From: Dyadobacter alkalitolerans DSM 23607
GTDB taxonomy: Bacteria; Bacteroidota; Bacteroidia; Cytophagales; Spirosomataceae
Length of the DNA stretch: 64,000 nt
Assembly: GCF_000428845.1 (NCBI RefSeq)
Contig: NZ_AUAS01000001.1
Span: 372,001-436,000, forward strand
Direction: 5' to 3'
The translations under genes were made by a program, and so were the position numbers. The stretch's first letter is position 1, and each line of letters begins with the position of its first letter. This document shows positions 25,516 to 33,707 of the stretch, in pieces. The notes below the pieces were generated by a model. It made no database searches, was not told the DNA's origin, and saw only the letters and a program-made list of their open reading frames with translations.

Positions 25516-27585
25516 ATGCCGATTTCCGATCCAAAACGATATACTGTTACCGCTGCCCTGATTTATGCCAACGGCCCTATCCACATTGGCCACCTGGCTG
25601 GATGTTACATACCGGCAGATATATACGTTCGTTACCTGCGCTCCAAAGGAAAAGATGTTGCTTTTATCAGCGGAACTGATGAGCACGGCGTCCCGATCAC
25701 TATCCGTGCAAAAAAAGAAGGCTTGACGCCACAGCAGGTCGTGGATAAGTACTATGCACAGATCGACGCTTCCTTTAAAGAACTGGGCATTTCGTTTGAT
25801 ATATATTCCCGGACCAGCAAGGCGGTCCACCATGAAACTTCACAGGAAATTTTCAAAGATCTGTACGATAAGAATGTCTTTGTTGAGGAAACAACCGAGC
25901 AATATTATGATGAAACGGCCGAGCAGTTCCTGGCAGATCGCTACATCGTCGGAACGTGTCCTGTTTGTGCAAATCCCAATGCTTATGGAGACCAATGTGA
26001 ACGCTGCGGCTCCACATTAAGCCCGCTCGAACTGAAAGACCCACGGTCGATGCTCTCAGGTGCAAAACCGATTTTGAAGGCAACCAAAAACTGGTATCTG
26101 CCTTTGGACACCATGCAGCCGCAGATTGAAAACTACATTAACAGCCACAGCGAGTGGAAAACGAATGTTTTCGGACAATGTCAGTCCTGGTTAAAGGATG
26201 GCTTGAAACCACGAGCCATGACCCGCGACCTGGATTGGGGTATTAAAGTGCCGCTTCCCGATACAGACGGAAAAGTTTTATATGTGTGGTTTGAAGCGCC
26301 TATCGGCTACATTTCCGCAACGAAAGATTGGCTGATCCAGAAAAACGGAACTGACGAAGGCTGGAAACAATGGTGGCAGCCAATCACGCCAGGCGAGGAA
26401 ACTAAGCTGGTGCATTTTATCGGTAAGGACAACATTGTGTTCCATTGCATTATTTTCCCGGCCATGCTGATGGCGGAAGGCAATTATATTCTGCCTGATA
26501 ATGTGCCTGCAAACGAGTTTATGAACTTGGAAGGCGATAAAATTTCCACTTCAAGAAACTGGGCGGTATGGCTGCATGAATACCTGGAAGAGCTGCCCGA
26601 TAAGCAGGATGTGCTGCGTTATGTGCTCACCGCTAACGCGCCTGAAACCAAAGACAGCGAATTCACCTGGAAGGACTTCCAGACCAGAAACAATAGTGAG
26701 CTCGTTGGCATTTACGGCAATTTTATCAACCGCGCCATTGTATTGACACAAAAATTCTGTGACAGCAAAGTGCCTGCAAGGGGCGTTTTGCAGGAAATAG
26801 ATGAAATTGCATTAAAGGATCTGGCCGAATTCCCGGCCCGCATTTCGGAATCTCTGGAAACTTACCGGTTCCGGGAAGCGCTTACATTGATCATGGACCT
26901 GGCAAGATCAGGCAATAAATATCTGGCGGAAACGCAGCCATGGCATGCCATCAAAACGGATCCTGAGCGCGTTAATACAATTCTGAACATTGCTTTACAG
27001 ATTTCAGCAACATTATCCATCGTCTCGGAGCCGGTGCTTCCTTTCACAGCTGCTAAAATCCAGGAGCAATTGGGAATGACCAACACAGCGTGGGAATATG
27101 CAGGTAATCAGGATCTTTTAGCTCCCGGACAGCCTGTTTTGGAAGCGAAACTGTTATTCGAAAAAATTGAAGATCACGTCATTGAAAAACACATTCAAAA
27201 ACTGCACGACGCTAAAAGAATGAACGAGCTGGAAGGAAAAACGGTAACGGCGATAAAACCGGAAATACAGTATGACGATTTCGGGAAAATGGATATCCGG
27301 GTCGCAACCATTGTTGCTGCGGAGAATGTCCCTAAAAGCAAAAAGCTGCTCAAATTGCTCGTAGACATCGGCATTGAACAGCGAACTGTGCTCAGCGGTA
27401 TTTCGGAACATTTTTCAGCCGAAGAAGTGATTGGTAAAAAAGTGCTGTATCTGGCAAACCTGGCGCCTCGGAAAATGATGGGGCTGGAAAGTCACGGAAT
27501 GATCCTGATGGCTGAAGACCGGGACGGAAGTCTGGCTTTTGTGCAGCCTGGAAAAGAAGTGTGGAACGGCGGGACTGTCAACTGA
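25516..27585 (+). CDS. metG: Methionyl-tRNA synthetase with C-terminal tRNA-binding domain
   Basis: A 689-residue class I synthetase that charges tRNA with methionine. The HIGH motif is [10 protein letters not shown]; a zinc knuckle of four cysteines lies in [18 protein letters not shown]; the KMSKS loop reads DKISTS, the normal variant in this phylum. An anticodon-binding domain follows and, from about residue 585, an EMAP/Trbp111-like domain ([20 protein letters not shown]). ATG 25516 ([20 protein letters not shown]) is chosen; the longer frame from 25453 adds residues without family character. A terminator-like hairpin follows. Confidence 0.96.
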   Translation: MPISDPKRYTVTAALIYANGPIHIGHLAGCYIPADIYVRYLRSKGKDVAFISGTDEHGVPITIRAKKEGLTPQQVVDKYYAQIDASFKELGISFDIYSRTSKAVHHETSQEIFKDLYDKNVFVEETTEQYYDETAEQFLADRYIVGTCPVCANPNAYGDQCERCGSTLSPLELKDPRSMLSGAKPILKATKNWYLPLDTMQPQIENYINSHSEWKTNVFGQCQSWLKDGLKPRAMTRDLDWGIKVPLPDTDGKVLYVWFEAPIGYISATKDWLIQKNGTDEGWKQWWQPITPGEETKLVHFIGKDNIVFHCIIFPAMLMAEGNYILPDNVPANEFMNLEGDKISTSRNWAVWLHEYLEELPDKQDVLRYVLTANAPETKDSEFTWKDFQTRNNSELVGIYGNFINRAIVLTQKFCDSKVPARGVLQEIDEIALKDLAEFPARISESLETYRFREALTLIMDLARSGNKYLAETQPWHAIKTDPERVNTILNIALQISATLSIVSEPVLPFTAAKIQEQLGMTNTAWEYAGNQDLLAPGQPVLEAKLLFEKIEDHVIEKHIQKLHDAKRMNELEGKTVTAIKPEIQYDDFGKMDIRVATIVAAENVPKSKKLLKLLVDIGIEQRTVLSGISEHFSAEEVIGKKVLYLANLAPRKMMGLESHGMILMAEDRDGSLAFVQPGKEVWNGGTVN

Positions 27586-27606
27586 TCAGCTGAAACCGGA
27601 AAAGAT

Positions 27607-27640
27607 AAAGGGCTCTTGGGAAAACCAGGAGCCTTTTCTT
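27607..27640 (+). terminator. Terminator after metG
   Basis: A hairpin of AAAGG.CTC..GG paired with CC.GAG.CCTTTT (27607-27640), with one bulged base, followed by TTCTT. It sits 22 bases after the metG stop and just before the convergent small gene's end. Confidence 0.7.
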
Positions 27641-27648
27641 ATGAACCT

Positions 27649-27984
27649 TTATTGAAATTCTCTTTTAACCTGATCGTACAGCGAATAAACCTTATCCACC
27701 AGCACTTCACATTCACGGTCCGAAAACTGCTCGATGGTATTGCTTACTGCATTGGAAACAACTTTCCCCTCCTCGTTCACCTTCACCCCTTTTTGCTTGA
27801 TTATACTCAGGATTTGCTCCCACTCTCCGATGAGGCTATCGGAAAAATACCGCGGTTCGATAATGTTGAAATATGCGGATTGGGATTTTAACTTTTGCTT
27901 AAGTTGACCGGAAGCGTTTGAAACTCTAAGCTCTTCTACGAGTTTCGTGAGCTCAATGTAAGCGAAAATGTTTGACTTTTTCAT
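27649..27984 (-). CDS. Hypothetical 111-residue protein
   Basis: A small soluble protein, helical and charged, with no signal peptide, membrane segment, cysteine or known motif. It reads MKKSNIFAYIELTKLVEELR at the start, and RYFSDSLIGEWEQILSIIKQ in the middle. I do not recognise it. It stands alone, convergent with metG; upstream lies about 270 bases without other genes. Codon use looks like that of its neighbours, so I regard it as a real gene. Confidence 0.6.
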   Translation of the reverse strand: MKKSNIFAYIELTKLVEELRVSNASGQLKQKLKSQSAYFNIIEPRYFSDSLIGEWEQILSIIKQKGVKVNEEGKVVSNAVSNTIEQFSDRECEVLVDKVYSLYDQVKREFQ

Positions 27985-28197
27985 AACGTTGAGATTGGAG
28001 GAGTAATATATAAAATATGGTTGCTAAGATACAGAGATGAAACTCGTTTTTTTATTAGCAAACAGAATGTTTACCCTATCTTAATATTAACTATTGGATG
28101 GATACAATTCCCAAAAGCTGTTTGCTATATGCTTCATTAATAAGACTAAACGTTTGAATCAACCCCATTTTTCGGCCGCTATATACTCATGACACAT

Positions 28198-28226
28198 AAA
28201 AAAACCCGACAGTTGTAACTATCGGG
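28198..28226 (-). terminator. Terminator after the Hsp20-like gene
   Basis: Reading leftward: CCCGA (minus) stem, inner AGTT/AACT stem with GT loop, closing TCGGG, then seven T. On the plus strand the stem is 28205-28226 and the A-run 28198-28204. It lies 27 bases past the stop of the minus-strand gene. Confidence 0.88.
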
Positions 28227-28252
28227 TGACTTTATTTAATACGGATCAGCTG

Positions 28253-28675
28253 TTACCAGCGCTCTATATTTACTTTCCGGTGATAATCTCCCTGTTCATC
28301 TCCGTAGGGAAGAAATAACACAAGATGGCGCAAAGTATCGTCATATTTTGCGGTTATATGTTCTACGTCAACCCCGTCGGGAATGACGAATGTATTGATG
28401 AAACGTATCGTTCTCCACTGCTCTTCATCGGACAGACTTTCCTGAGAAAATATGGGCAACAAGTGAAATAGTTTTAGATTATTGGAATTCTTCTTTCCTT
28501 TAACTACTTCCAATTGAAGATCTTCAACCTCGATGCCTGGAACCTTCACAACAACTTCAAAACCGTCCGATCCTCTATCAAGCTTTATAGCGGGCTCACT
28601 CATTCCACCATTGATTGTGTTGATGAAATCAATATTCATCAGCATCTCCTGGGGTATTTTCAGTTTGCTTTCCAT
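28253..28675 (-). CDS. Hsp20/alpha-crystallin-like protein, divergent
   Basis: A 140-residue protein whose second half follows the alpha-crystallin fold: DGFEVVVKVPGIEVEDLQLE for the first strands, then RTIRFINTFVIPDGVDVEHI and KYDDTLRHLVLFLPYG for the later ones. Small heat-shock proteins bind unfolding proteins without ATP. The usual closing IxI motif is missing, and the inserted loop KGKKNSNNLKLFHLLPIFSQ is unusual. The N-terminal arm is short. It has its own terminator and stands apart from other chaperones (clpB is 7 kb away). Confidence 0.7.
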   Translation of the reverse strand: MESKLKIPQEMLMNIDFINTINGGMSEPAIKLDRGSDGFEVVVKVPGIEVEDLQLEVVKGKKNSNNLKLFHLLPIFSQESLSDEEQWRTIRFINTFVIPDGVDVEHITAKYDDTLRHLVLFLPYGDEQGDYHRKVNIERW

Positions 28676-28921
28676 AGCTATCGCGTTTAAGATTCACAAG
28701 TTTTATAGACTAACGAAAAACTACGTGCCAAAGATTATTTTTTGAGTAAAATCCGAAAATATAATCCCGCCTTGTAGAAGCACAAGTGGCTGTAAAACTG
28801 TTTAAAACCTCATTTCCAACGCAGACAACGAAATTATCCCAAAAAACCGTGGAATAGCCAAATGCCAAAGTTGCAGTAACGTCTCCCCATAGAGCGACAA
28901 ATTGTCCTGTATTTGCATATT

Positions 28922-29206
28922 TTATAGCGTCTTACGATCAGAATGTCCCAGGTCGCGCCCCGGATCAATGCGGTCGCGGACAAGTTGCTTGATTTCTTTG
29001 GGTTCCGGAAAGTGCCCTTCACGCTTCCTGTCCCAGATGATTTCCTCATTCAGGCTTATAATGTATCGCCCCGCAACTTCCGAAGGCGTCAGCTGAACCG
29101 CATGCAGGTCACCCGTGAATGTGGTGAGTAATTCCTGCGCCATCCACGCGGACCGCAGCAGCCAGCCGCATTTCGGGCAGTATTCAATGTTGATTGTGGG
29201 TTTCAT
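28922..29206 (-). CDS. SelT/SelW/SelH-family (Rdx) protein with CxxC
   Basis: A 94-residue thioredoxin-fold protein beginning MKPTINIEYCPKCGWLLRSA, with the redox pair Cys10 and Cys13. The rest fits the family: LTTFTGDLHAVQLTPSEVAG and IIWDRKREGHFPEPKEIKQL, closing PGRDLGHSD. It is the cysteine version of selenoprotein W. Its substrate is unknown; a redox role is likely. ATG 29206 is chosen since a terminator hairpin (29243-29275) lies just upstream and the longer frame would run through it. The leader is unusually long and structured. Confidence 0.85.
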   Translation of the reverse strand: MKPTINIEYCPKCGWLLRSAWMAQELLTTFTGDLHAVQLTPSEVAGRYIISLNEEIIWDRKREGHFPEPKEIKQLVRDRIDPGRDLGHSDRKTL

Positions 29207-29242
29207 GATCCTGTTACAAGCGATTTTGGCCTTCAAGATACC

Positions 29243-29275
29243 AAAAAAGCCGTGAAGGAGATCCCTCACGGCTTT
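29243..29275 (-). terminator. Intrinsic terminator upstream of the SelW-like gene
   Basis: AAAGCCGTGA at 29246-29255 pairs with TCACGGCTTT at 29266-29275, with a further GG/CC pair inside. On the minus strand the stem is followed by six T; on the plus strand no T-run follows. It therefore stops leftward transcripts, 37 bases before the SelW-like start. Confidence 0.85.
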
Positions 29276-29474
29276 CGAATGTTAACCTAACCCTTTAATC
29301 TTTTGAGAGAAACCTTCTGAAAATTTCTCTCATAACGCTCTACAAATGTCGCCTGACATTCACATTCTTTTTAGCGTTATAATCCCTGATTTGTAAAATG
29401 CGTAACACTCATTTCGCGTCTTGGTAATACTCCCCAATGTAGCAAGTAGAATTACGTGTTTTTCCCGGAGGCGT
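29246..29474 (-). ncRNA. Candidate structured small RNA or attenuator leader
   Basis: Leftward from the promoter at 29512-29480, about 230 bases carry successive stems: GTAAT/ATTAC (29424-29428 with 29451-29455, extended by ACT/AGT); AATG/CATT near 29398-29412; a perfect 8-bp stem 29332-29339 with 29373-29380 enclosing AATGTC/GACATT (29345-29350 with 29355-29360); an abutting 8-bp stem 29305-29312 with 29324-29331; and the terminator. It could be a free RNA or a leader controlling the SelW-like gene. I do not recognise it as 6S, RNase P, SRP RNA or a known riboswitch. It has no coding sense. Confidence 0.5.
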
Positions 29475-29479
29475 ATTTT

Positions 29480-29512
29480 CAAAGATATTGATAGTCAAGC
29501 CAATACCCCAAA
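29480..29512 (-). promoter_or_regulatory. Minus-strand promoter for the structured RNA / SelW leader
   Basis: On the minus strand TTGG (29511-29508) or TTTG (29512-29509) is followed after 20-21 bases by TATCTTTG (29487-29480), a full -7 match. The start would fall near 29474. Confidence 0.6.
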
Positions 29513-29540
29513 ACCGTTAACTCAATACAATCCGTTCTGC

Positions 29541-29571
29541 TTGGTGGTAATGCGGGTGGGGGTTACATTTA
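29541..29571 (+). promoter_or_regulatory. Promoter for the CPxxC-protein operon
   Basis: TTGG at 29541-29544, 19 bases, then TACATTTA at 29564-29571 (one mismatch to TAnnTTTG). It would start transcription near 29577, 32 bases before the ATG at 29609. Confidence 0.5.
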
Positions 29572-29608
29572 CGTATATCAAGAAATTTTAAAATTCTCTC
29601 AAACGTTT

Positions 29609-30022
29609 ATGGATCCACGGAAATTTACGGGTAAAGAAGGACAGCTAATCTCAGCGGAACAAGCATTAAAGATTACTGAACCTTTCCAGAAAAGAGAACA
29701 GGAAATTACGCTTCGCGGCGAGAATTATGTAAAAGCGGAGTTTTTCGGAATACATAAATTCAACGAATTGATGAGCATTCACGGAGAAACTTGCGTAGGA
29801 TTTCGCGTTTATTACGGCATTACGGAGGAAGAAGGACATGTGATCGGCGAGAAATCAGCACTTAGCAGAGGCATGAAAAGACCAACTGCAAGACTAGTGC
29901 TCATACCTGTCGACGCTGATGGCAATGACCTTACCAAAACTGCCCGGCTGGGAGGAATGAAGGACATGCCCGCTCGGAAAGAAGCCATGACAGGCGGACC
30001 GCTTTGCCCGCATCAATGTTAG
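29609..30022 (+). CDS. Small cytoplasmic protein with CPxxC tail, function unknown
   Basis: A 137-residue protein without signal peptide. The middle reads CVGFRVYYGITEEEG, then ARLVLIPVDADGNDLT, and it ends GGPLCPHQC. From memory, many Bacteroidota encode proteins of 110-160 residues with a G-x-R-x-YYG core, a V-P-V-D/N-x-x-G-x-D stretch and a cysteine-proline tail (CPPxC); I know no published function. The two tail cysteines could bind metal or form a disulfide. It is the first gene of a tight rightward set: a membrane protein follows after 22 bases, then a histidine kinase and response regulator. Function inferred only as part of that set. Confidence 0.75.
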   Translation: MDPRKFTGKEGQLISAEQALKITEPFQKREQEITLRGENYVKAEFFGIHKFNELMSIHGETCVGFRVYYGITEEEGHVIGEKSALSRGMKRPTARLVLIPVDADGNDLTKTARLGGMKDMPARKEAMTGGPLCPHQC

Positions 30023-30044
30023 GCAGTGATAATTAACACACTAT

Positions 30045-30743
30045 ATGTTTGAAATTTACATTTCGTATTGTTTCAGAAATCCGGTCTCATGCATAGCAGT
30101 ATTCATAACACTATTACCGCTAATCTTAATCATTCTTAGACAAGCATACATTGACCCTACCTTCCGATTGCTGTCGGCATACTTGACAGTCAAATTGATG
30201 ATTGACATAACGATGTTTCATTCGGCTGCTAACCACGAAAACAATATCTTATTTTACAATTTAGCTATCCCTGCTAATTACGCTTTCCTGGGTGGAATGT
30301 TCTATTTTAAATTCAGTTCGCTCGTACTAAAGAAAGCGATTCTTGGCTCAATGGTTGGTTTTCTGGCTTTCACAACATGGGATGTTTTTAATTCGAATCC
30401 AGTGATAAGTGATCTGCACAACCATCGGGCAGTATTACTTGCGAAAACCATGGAAGGGGTATTAATCATAACATTGATCTTATTATATTTCTACGAGCTA
30501 ATAAAGTCCCTGCGCATTCCGAATCTGCTGACCTTTCCATTTTTCTGGGTGTGCTCAGGTTTACTATTATATTATTCAAGTTTTATATTTATTGCGCCTG
30601 TCTTACATTATACCGCCACCTGGAATCATTCAGTGGACATGGGCTTAACTGAAACCATTCCAACTATTTTCGAGATCGTGTGTGCATTGTGCTTCAGCGT
30701 TGGTATTTATCATTTTTCGGCGGAAGATTATGCAAAACAGTGA
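30045..30743 (+). CDS. Seven-helix-like membrane protein paired with the kinase
   Basis: The 232-residue product has about seven hydrophobic segments (for example VFITLLPLILIILRQAYI, then LLIITL-type helices near 140-160 and FPFFWVCSGLLLYYSSFIFI near 170) with short loops and no known motif. A His pair (HSAANHEN) sits in the first loop. Its end overlaps the kinase start by 14 bases, so the two are translationally coupled; it may act as the sensing partner of the kinase, which itself has only one membrane helix. This is inference from gene order. Confidence 0.75.
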   Translation: MFEIYISYCFRNPVSCIAVFITLLPLILIILRQAYIDPTFRLLSAYLTVKLMIDITMFHSAANHENNILFYNLAIPANYAFLGGMFYFKFSSLVLKKAILGSMVGFLAFTTWDVFNSNPVISDLHNHRAVLLAKTMEGVLIITLILLYFYELIKSLRIPNLLTFPFFWVCSGLLLYYSSFIFIAPVLHYTATWNHSVDMGLTETIPTIFEIVCALCFSVGIYHFSAEDYAKQ

Positions 30744-31593
30744 AGAGTTAAAATGGGCGTTACTCATTGCCTCACTGGCAATGCTGACCATGGCGTTCTG
30801 CATGATCTCTTTCGTTATGTATTATCAAAAAAGACGATTTGAGGAGGAAAAGAAGATCAGCGACATTGAAAAAAACTACAACCGACTTTTACTGGACACC
30901 GCGCTCAATTCAGAAGAAACGGAGCGCCGCCGCATTGCCCAGGATTTACACGACGACATTGGAACAATGCTGTCTCTCACCAAGTTAAGCCTCAATCAGC
31001 TCAGTAAACTGGTGGCCAGCAGCGGAAATGAGAAAGAAGACCAGATCATGAAGAAATCGCAGTCGCTGGTTGAAGAAACCATTCTGCATGTGCGCAGGAT
31101 TACGCGCGATCTGGTGCCTACAACATTGGAACGGTTTGGTTTAATGGAGGCAATAGAAGAATTTATTCATAAATTAGAAGAAGATAACAACCTCGCCATC
31201 ACCTTCCAGGCCAACACCGACGACTTCCCGCGGCAGGGCCAGAAACTGGAACTTACGCTTTACCGTATTATGCAGGAACTGGTCAACAACGCGATCAAGC
31301 ATGCCAGTTGTTCAAAAATAGATATCCGCCTGGAAATCAATGATCAGATGATCGGCCTGAAAGTGACAGACAACGGAGTCGGATTTGACCCCGAGAAGAT
31401 CAAAGAAAATAATCTGGCCGGGCTGGGCCTGTTGGGAATTGAAAGCCGGTTGGCCATTGTTAACGGAACAGTCCAATATGAAAAACCCGAAAAAGGCGGC
31501 GCGAGTGCATTTGCACAGATCCCTATGATGCCGGTTGCAGACAGCAAACCGGAACCTTTGCATCCATTCCGGCGCGAGCGCGTGAACATCTAA
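30730..31593 (+). CDS. Sensor histidine kinase, NarL-partner (HisKA_3) type
   Basis: A 287-residue kinase with one membrane helix (about 8-31) and no periplasmic domain. The HisKA_3 box is ETERRRIAQDLHDDIGTMLS with phospho-acceptor His74. The ATPase domain shows the N-box (ELVNNAIKHA) and the G1 box (VTDNGVGFDPEKI), then GLGLLGIESRLAIVNG. I chose ATG 30730, which overlaps the membrane-protein gene by 14 bases; upstream codons lie in another gene's frame. It probably phosphorylates the regulator encoded 5 bases downstream. Confidence 0.93.
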   Translation: MQNSEELKWALLIASLAMLTMAFCMISFVMYYQKRRFEEEKKISDIEKNYNRLLLDTALNSEETERRRIAQDLHDDIGTMLSLTKLSLNQLSKLVASSGNEKEDQIMKKSQSLVEETILHVRRITRDLVPTTLERFGLMEAIEEFIHKLEEDNNLAITFQANTDDFPRQGQKLELTLYRIMQELVNNAIKHASCSKIDIRLEINDQMIGLKVTDNGVGFDPEKIKENNLAGLGLLGIESRLAIVNGTVQYEKPEKGGASAFAQIPMMPVADSKPEPLHPFRRERVNI

Positions 31594-31598
31594 TTGAT

Positions 31599-32258
31599 AT
31601 GAAAACCTTAAAACTCGGAATTGCCGACGACCATGAACTGTTCAGAAAGGGGTTTATCTCCATGCTGAGCGGCATTCCCGATTTCGAATTTGTACTTGAA
31701 GCGGCTAACGGCCAGGAATTACTCGACCGCTTGCCTGCCAACACGCCTGATATCGTTTTTATGGATCTGCAAATGCCGATTATGGATGGCATTCAAGCCA
31801 CTGAGGCCGCTTTTGAAAAATTTCCCAACATTAAGGTGATCGTGGTGTCCATGTATAATGAAGACCGTTTCGTCATTCACATGCTCGAAAAAGGTGTTCA
31901 GGGCTATTTATTAAAAGATACTAGCCCGGATGAAGTGGAAAAAGCCATTCGCCGGGTAGATGAAGAAGGATTTTATTACAACGACTTCGTCTCCAAAGCC
32001 ATGCACAGGAAAATGGTGACCAGGCAGGTCAATAAACATCCCTTCTTCCCCAACGCTTGCAATGTTGCGCTTTCGTCAAGAGAAAAAGAAGTGCTGCAAT
32101 TGATATGCGACGGCTTTTCCACTTCCGAAATTGGTGATAAGCTTTTCATCAGCGTACGCACCGTGGAAGGTCACCGGCTGCGGGTCCTGGAAAAGACCGG
32201 CACGAAGAGCACAGCAGCTGCGGTTGCTTTTGCATACAAAAACCAATTATTGAACTAG
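31599..32258 (+). CDS. NarL/FixJ-type response regulator
   Basis: A 219-residue DNA-binding regulator. The receiver domain covers about 1-120 with acidic pair IADDHEL and phosphorylation site Asp56 (DIVFMDLQMP) and the Lys of LLKDTSPDEV. The LuxR-type helix-turn-helix is near 155-215: LSSREKEVLQLICDGFSTSE, then ISVRTVEGHRLRVLEKTG. It pairs with the kinase upstream. A terminator follows 24 bases after the stop, so this is the last gene of the four-gene set. Confidence 0.95.
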   Translation: MKTLKLGIADDHELFRKGFISMLSGIPDFEFVLEAANGQELLDRLPANTPDIVFMDLQMPIMDGIQATEAAFEKFPNIKVIVVSMYNEDRFVIHMLEKGVQGYLLKDTSPDEVEKAIRRVDEEGFYYNDFVSKAMHRKMVTRQVNKHPFFPNACNVALSSREKEVLQLICDGFSTSEIGDKLFISVRTVEGHRLRVLEKTGTKSTAAAVAFAYKNQLLN

Positions 32259-32281
32259 AATATTTCATATCGCGATTTAAG

Positions 32282-32316
32282 GAATGACATGCACCCAAAT
32301 GCGTGTCATTCTCGTT
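32282..32316 (+). terminator. Terminator of the four-gene sensory operon
   Basis: An 11-bp stem (GAATGACATGC at 32282-32292 with GCGTGTCATTC at 32301-32311, one G-U pair) and a short T-rich tail (TCGTTTTC). Confidence 0.8.
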
Positions 32317-32375
32317 TTCAGCTGGGAAACTCCTGTGATTTATTTATCTTTCAGCCAGTAACTCTGTAAGCGCTT

Positions 32376-33056
32376 ATGAAAGTCCTCATTGTTTGCACGA
32401 ATCATGAAACATTCCCTACCAAAACCGGTAAAACCGGCTTGTGGCTTAGTGAACTGACTTATTTCTATGATGTTATGGCCAAACGCAGGGTTCTCATGGA
32501 CATTGTCAGCCCGCTGGGAGGGAAAATTCCGATTGACGAACGCAGCCTGGAATTGAAAGACGAATGCAATGCCAAATACTGGGAAGATGCTGCGTTCCGG
32601 GCGAAACTAGACAATTCACTTTCTCCTGCACAAATTCATGCAGCCGATTATCGTCTGGTTTATTTTGCAGGCGGGCACGGCGCCATGTGGGATCTGGCCG
32701 AAAATACAGACTTGCAGAACATCGTCAGGGACGTTTACGAACGCAACGGAATGGTTTCCGCAGTCTGCCACGGCGTTTGCGGTCTTTTGAACGTGAAACT
32801 ATCCGACGGCTCCTGGCTGATCCAGGACAAATATGTAACCGGCTTCTCCAACGTGGAAGAAGCCTTAATGAGCTTTGTGAGCGAAGTGCCGTTTTATCTG
32901 GAAGACAAGCTGAAAGAGCGCGGCGCACATTACACCAAATCAATGATCCCTTTTATGGAATTCATTGAAATGGATGAACGACTGATTACCGGCCAGAATC
33001 CAAATTCGGCTAAGAAAGTGGCCTCCAAAGCACTGGAAGAGCTTTTTGAAAAATAA
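32376..33056 (+). CDS. DJ-1/PfpI-family protein, Hsp31-like
   Basis: A 226-residue type 1 glutamine amidotransferase-like protein. The nucleophile elbow is intact: Cys131-His132 in SAVCHGVCGLL; a second cysteine (Cys135) lies close by. The YFAGGHGAMWDLAE stretch is the family's oxyanion region. Members include Hsp31 chaperone/glyoxalase III proteins. A role in repair or removal of methylglyoxal is possible but not shown. The stop lies 2 bases from that of the convergent rfbC. A weak -7-like TATCTTTC at 32345-32352 precedes the start. Confidence 0.88.
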   Translation: MKVLIVCTNHETFPTKTGKTGLWLSELTYFYDVMAKRRVLMDIVSPLGGKIPIDERSLELKDECNAKYWEDAAFRAKLDNSLSPAQIHAADYRLVYFAGGHGAMWDLAENTDLQNIVRDVYERNGMVSAVCHGVCGLLNVKLSDGSWLIQDKYVTGFSNVEEALMSFVSEVPFYLEDKLKERGAHYTKSMIPFMEFIEMDERLITGQNPNSAKKVASKALEELFEK

Positions 33057-33058
33057 TA

Positions 33059-33604
33059 TCAGAATTTAAAATCTCCAAACAGCGAGCGGAAAGTCGGCAA
33101 GATCGCATCCTTATCAGACACGTTTGCGTCTTCAACCCCCCAGTTGATCGCCAGGTCCTCATCATTCCACAAAATACCTGACTCGGATTCCTTATTGTAG
33201 ATGTTTGTGCATTTGTAGGAGAAAATCGAATCTTCGAGTGCAACAAAACCATGCGCAAAACCTTCGGGAACGTAAGCAATGTTGTTTTTTTCACTGCTTA
33301 ACTCGAAAATTTCATGCTTGCCAAAAGTGGGAGATTCCGGGCGAATATCCACGGCAACGTCCAAAACCTTCCCAGAAATGACGCGAACCAGCTTTCCCTG
33401 CGCGAAAGGTGCTTTTTGGAAGTGAAGCCCCCTTACCACGCCTTTTTTCGAAAATGACTGATTATCCTGAACAAAGTTGGTAGGCAAACCTAATTGCTTA
33501 AATATCTGCTCATTATAAGATTCAAAAAACATTCCACGATCATCATGAAAAACACGTGGGGTAAGTTCGACTAATCCGGCAATGGAAGTTTCGCGAATCT
33601 GCAT
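33059..33604 (-). CDS. rfbC: dTDP-4-dehydrorhamnose 3,5-epimerase
   Basis: A 181-residue cupin-fold enzyme of dTDP-L-rhamnose synthesis. Family marks: RVFHDDRGMFFESYNEQIF, FVQDNQSFSKKGVVRGLHFQ (catalytic His in GLHFQ), VLDVAVDIRPESPTFGKHE and VPEGFAHGFVALED. The length is normal. The other rhamnose genes (rfbA, B, D) are not in the window, so it is an isolated copy here. It overlaps nothing and is divergent from pyrF. Confidence 0.95.
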   Translation of the reverse strand: MQIRETSIAGLVELTPRVFHDDRGMFFESYNEQIFKQLGLPTNFVQDNQSFSKKGVVRGLHFQKAPFAQGKLVRVISGKVLDVAVDIRPESPTFGKHEIFELSSEKNNIAYVPEGFAHGFVALEDSIFSYKCTNIYNKESESGILWNDEDLAINWGVEDANVSDKDAILPTFRSLFGDFKF

Positions 33605-33707
33605 ACAATATTATTTCTGTTGGTTGGTAATGGTAAGTCTTAATCTTGGGACAAATTTATGAATCTATTGATAGAGGTTGTAATTTCGGCGCATTATTTC
33701 CAAAATC

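Larger units (their letters stand above)
29207..29608. other. 400-base divergent intergenic region
   Basis: No credible reading frame. It holds, on the minus strand, a promoter, a chain of stem-loops and an intrinsic terminator, and on the plus strand a promoter for the CPxxC-protein operon. These parts are listed separately. Confidence 0.7.

Noticed and set aside
29246-29474. Interpretation of the structured RNA as 6S RNA, SRP RNA or RNase P RNA
   Set aside because: The long closing stem of 6S, the SRP GGAA tetraloop region and RNase P core motifs are not visible.
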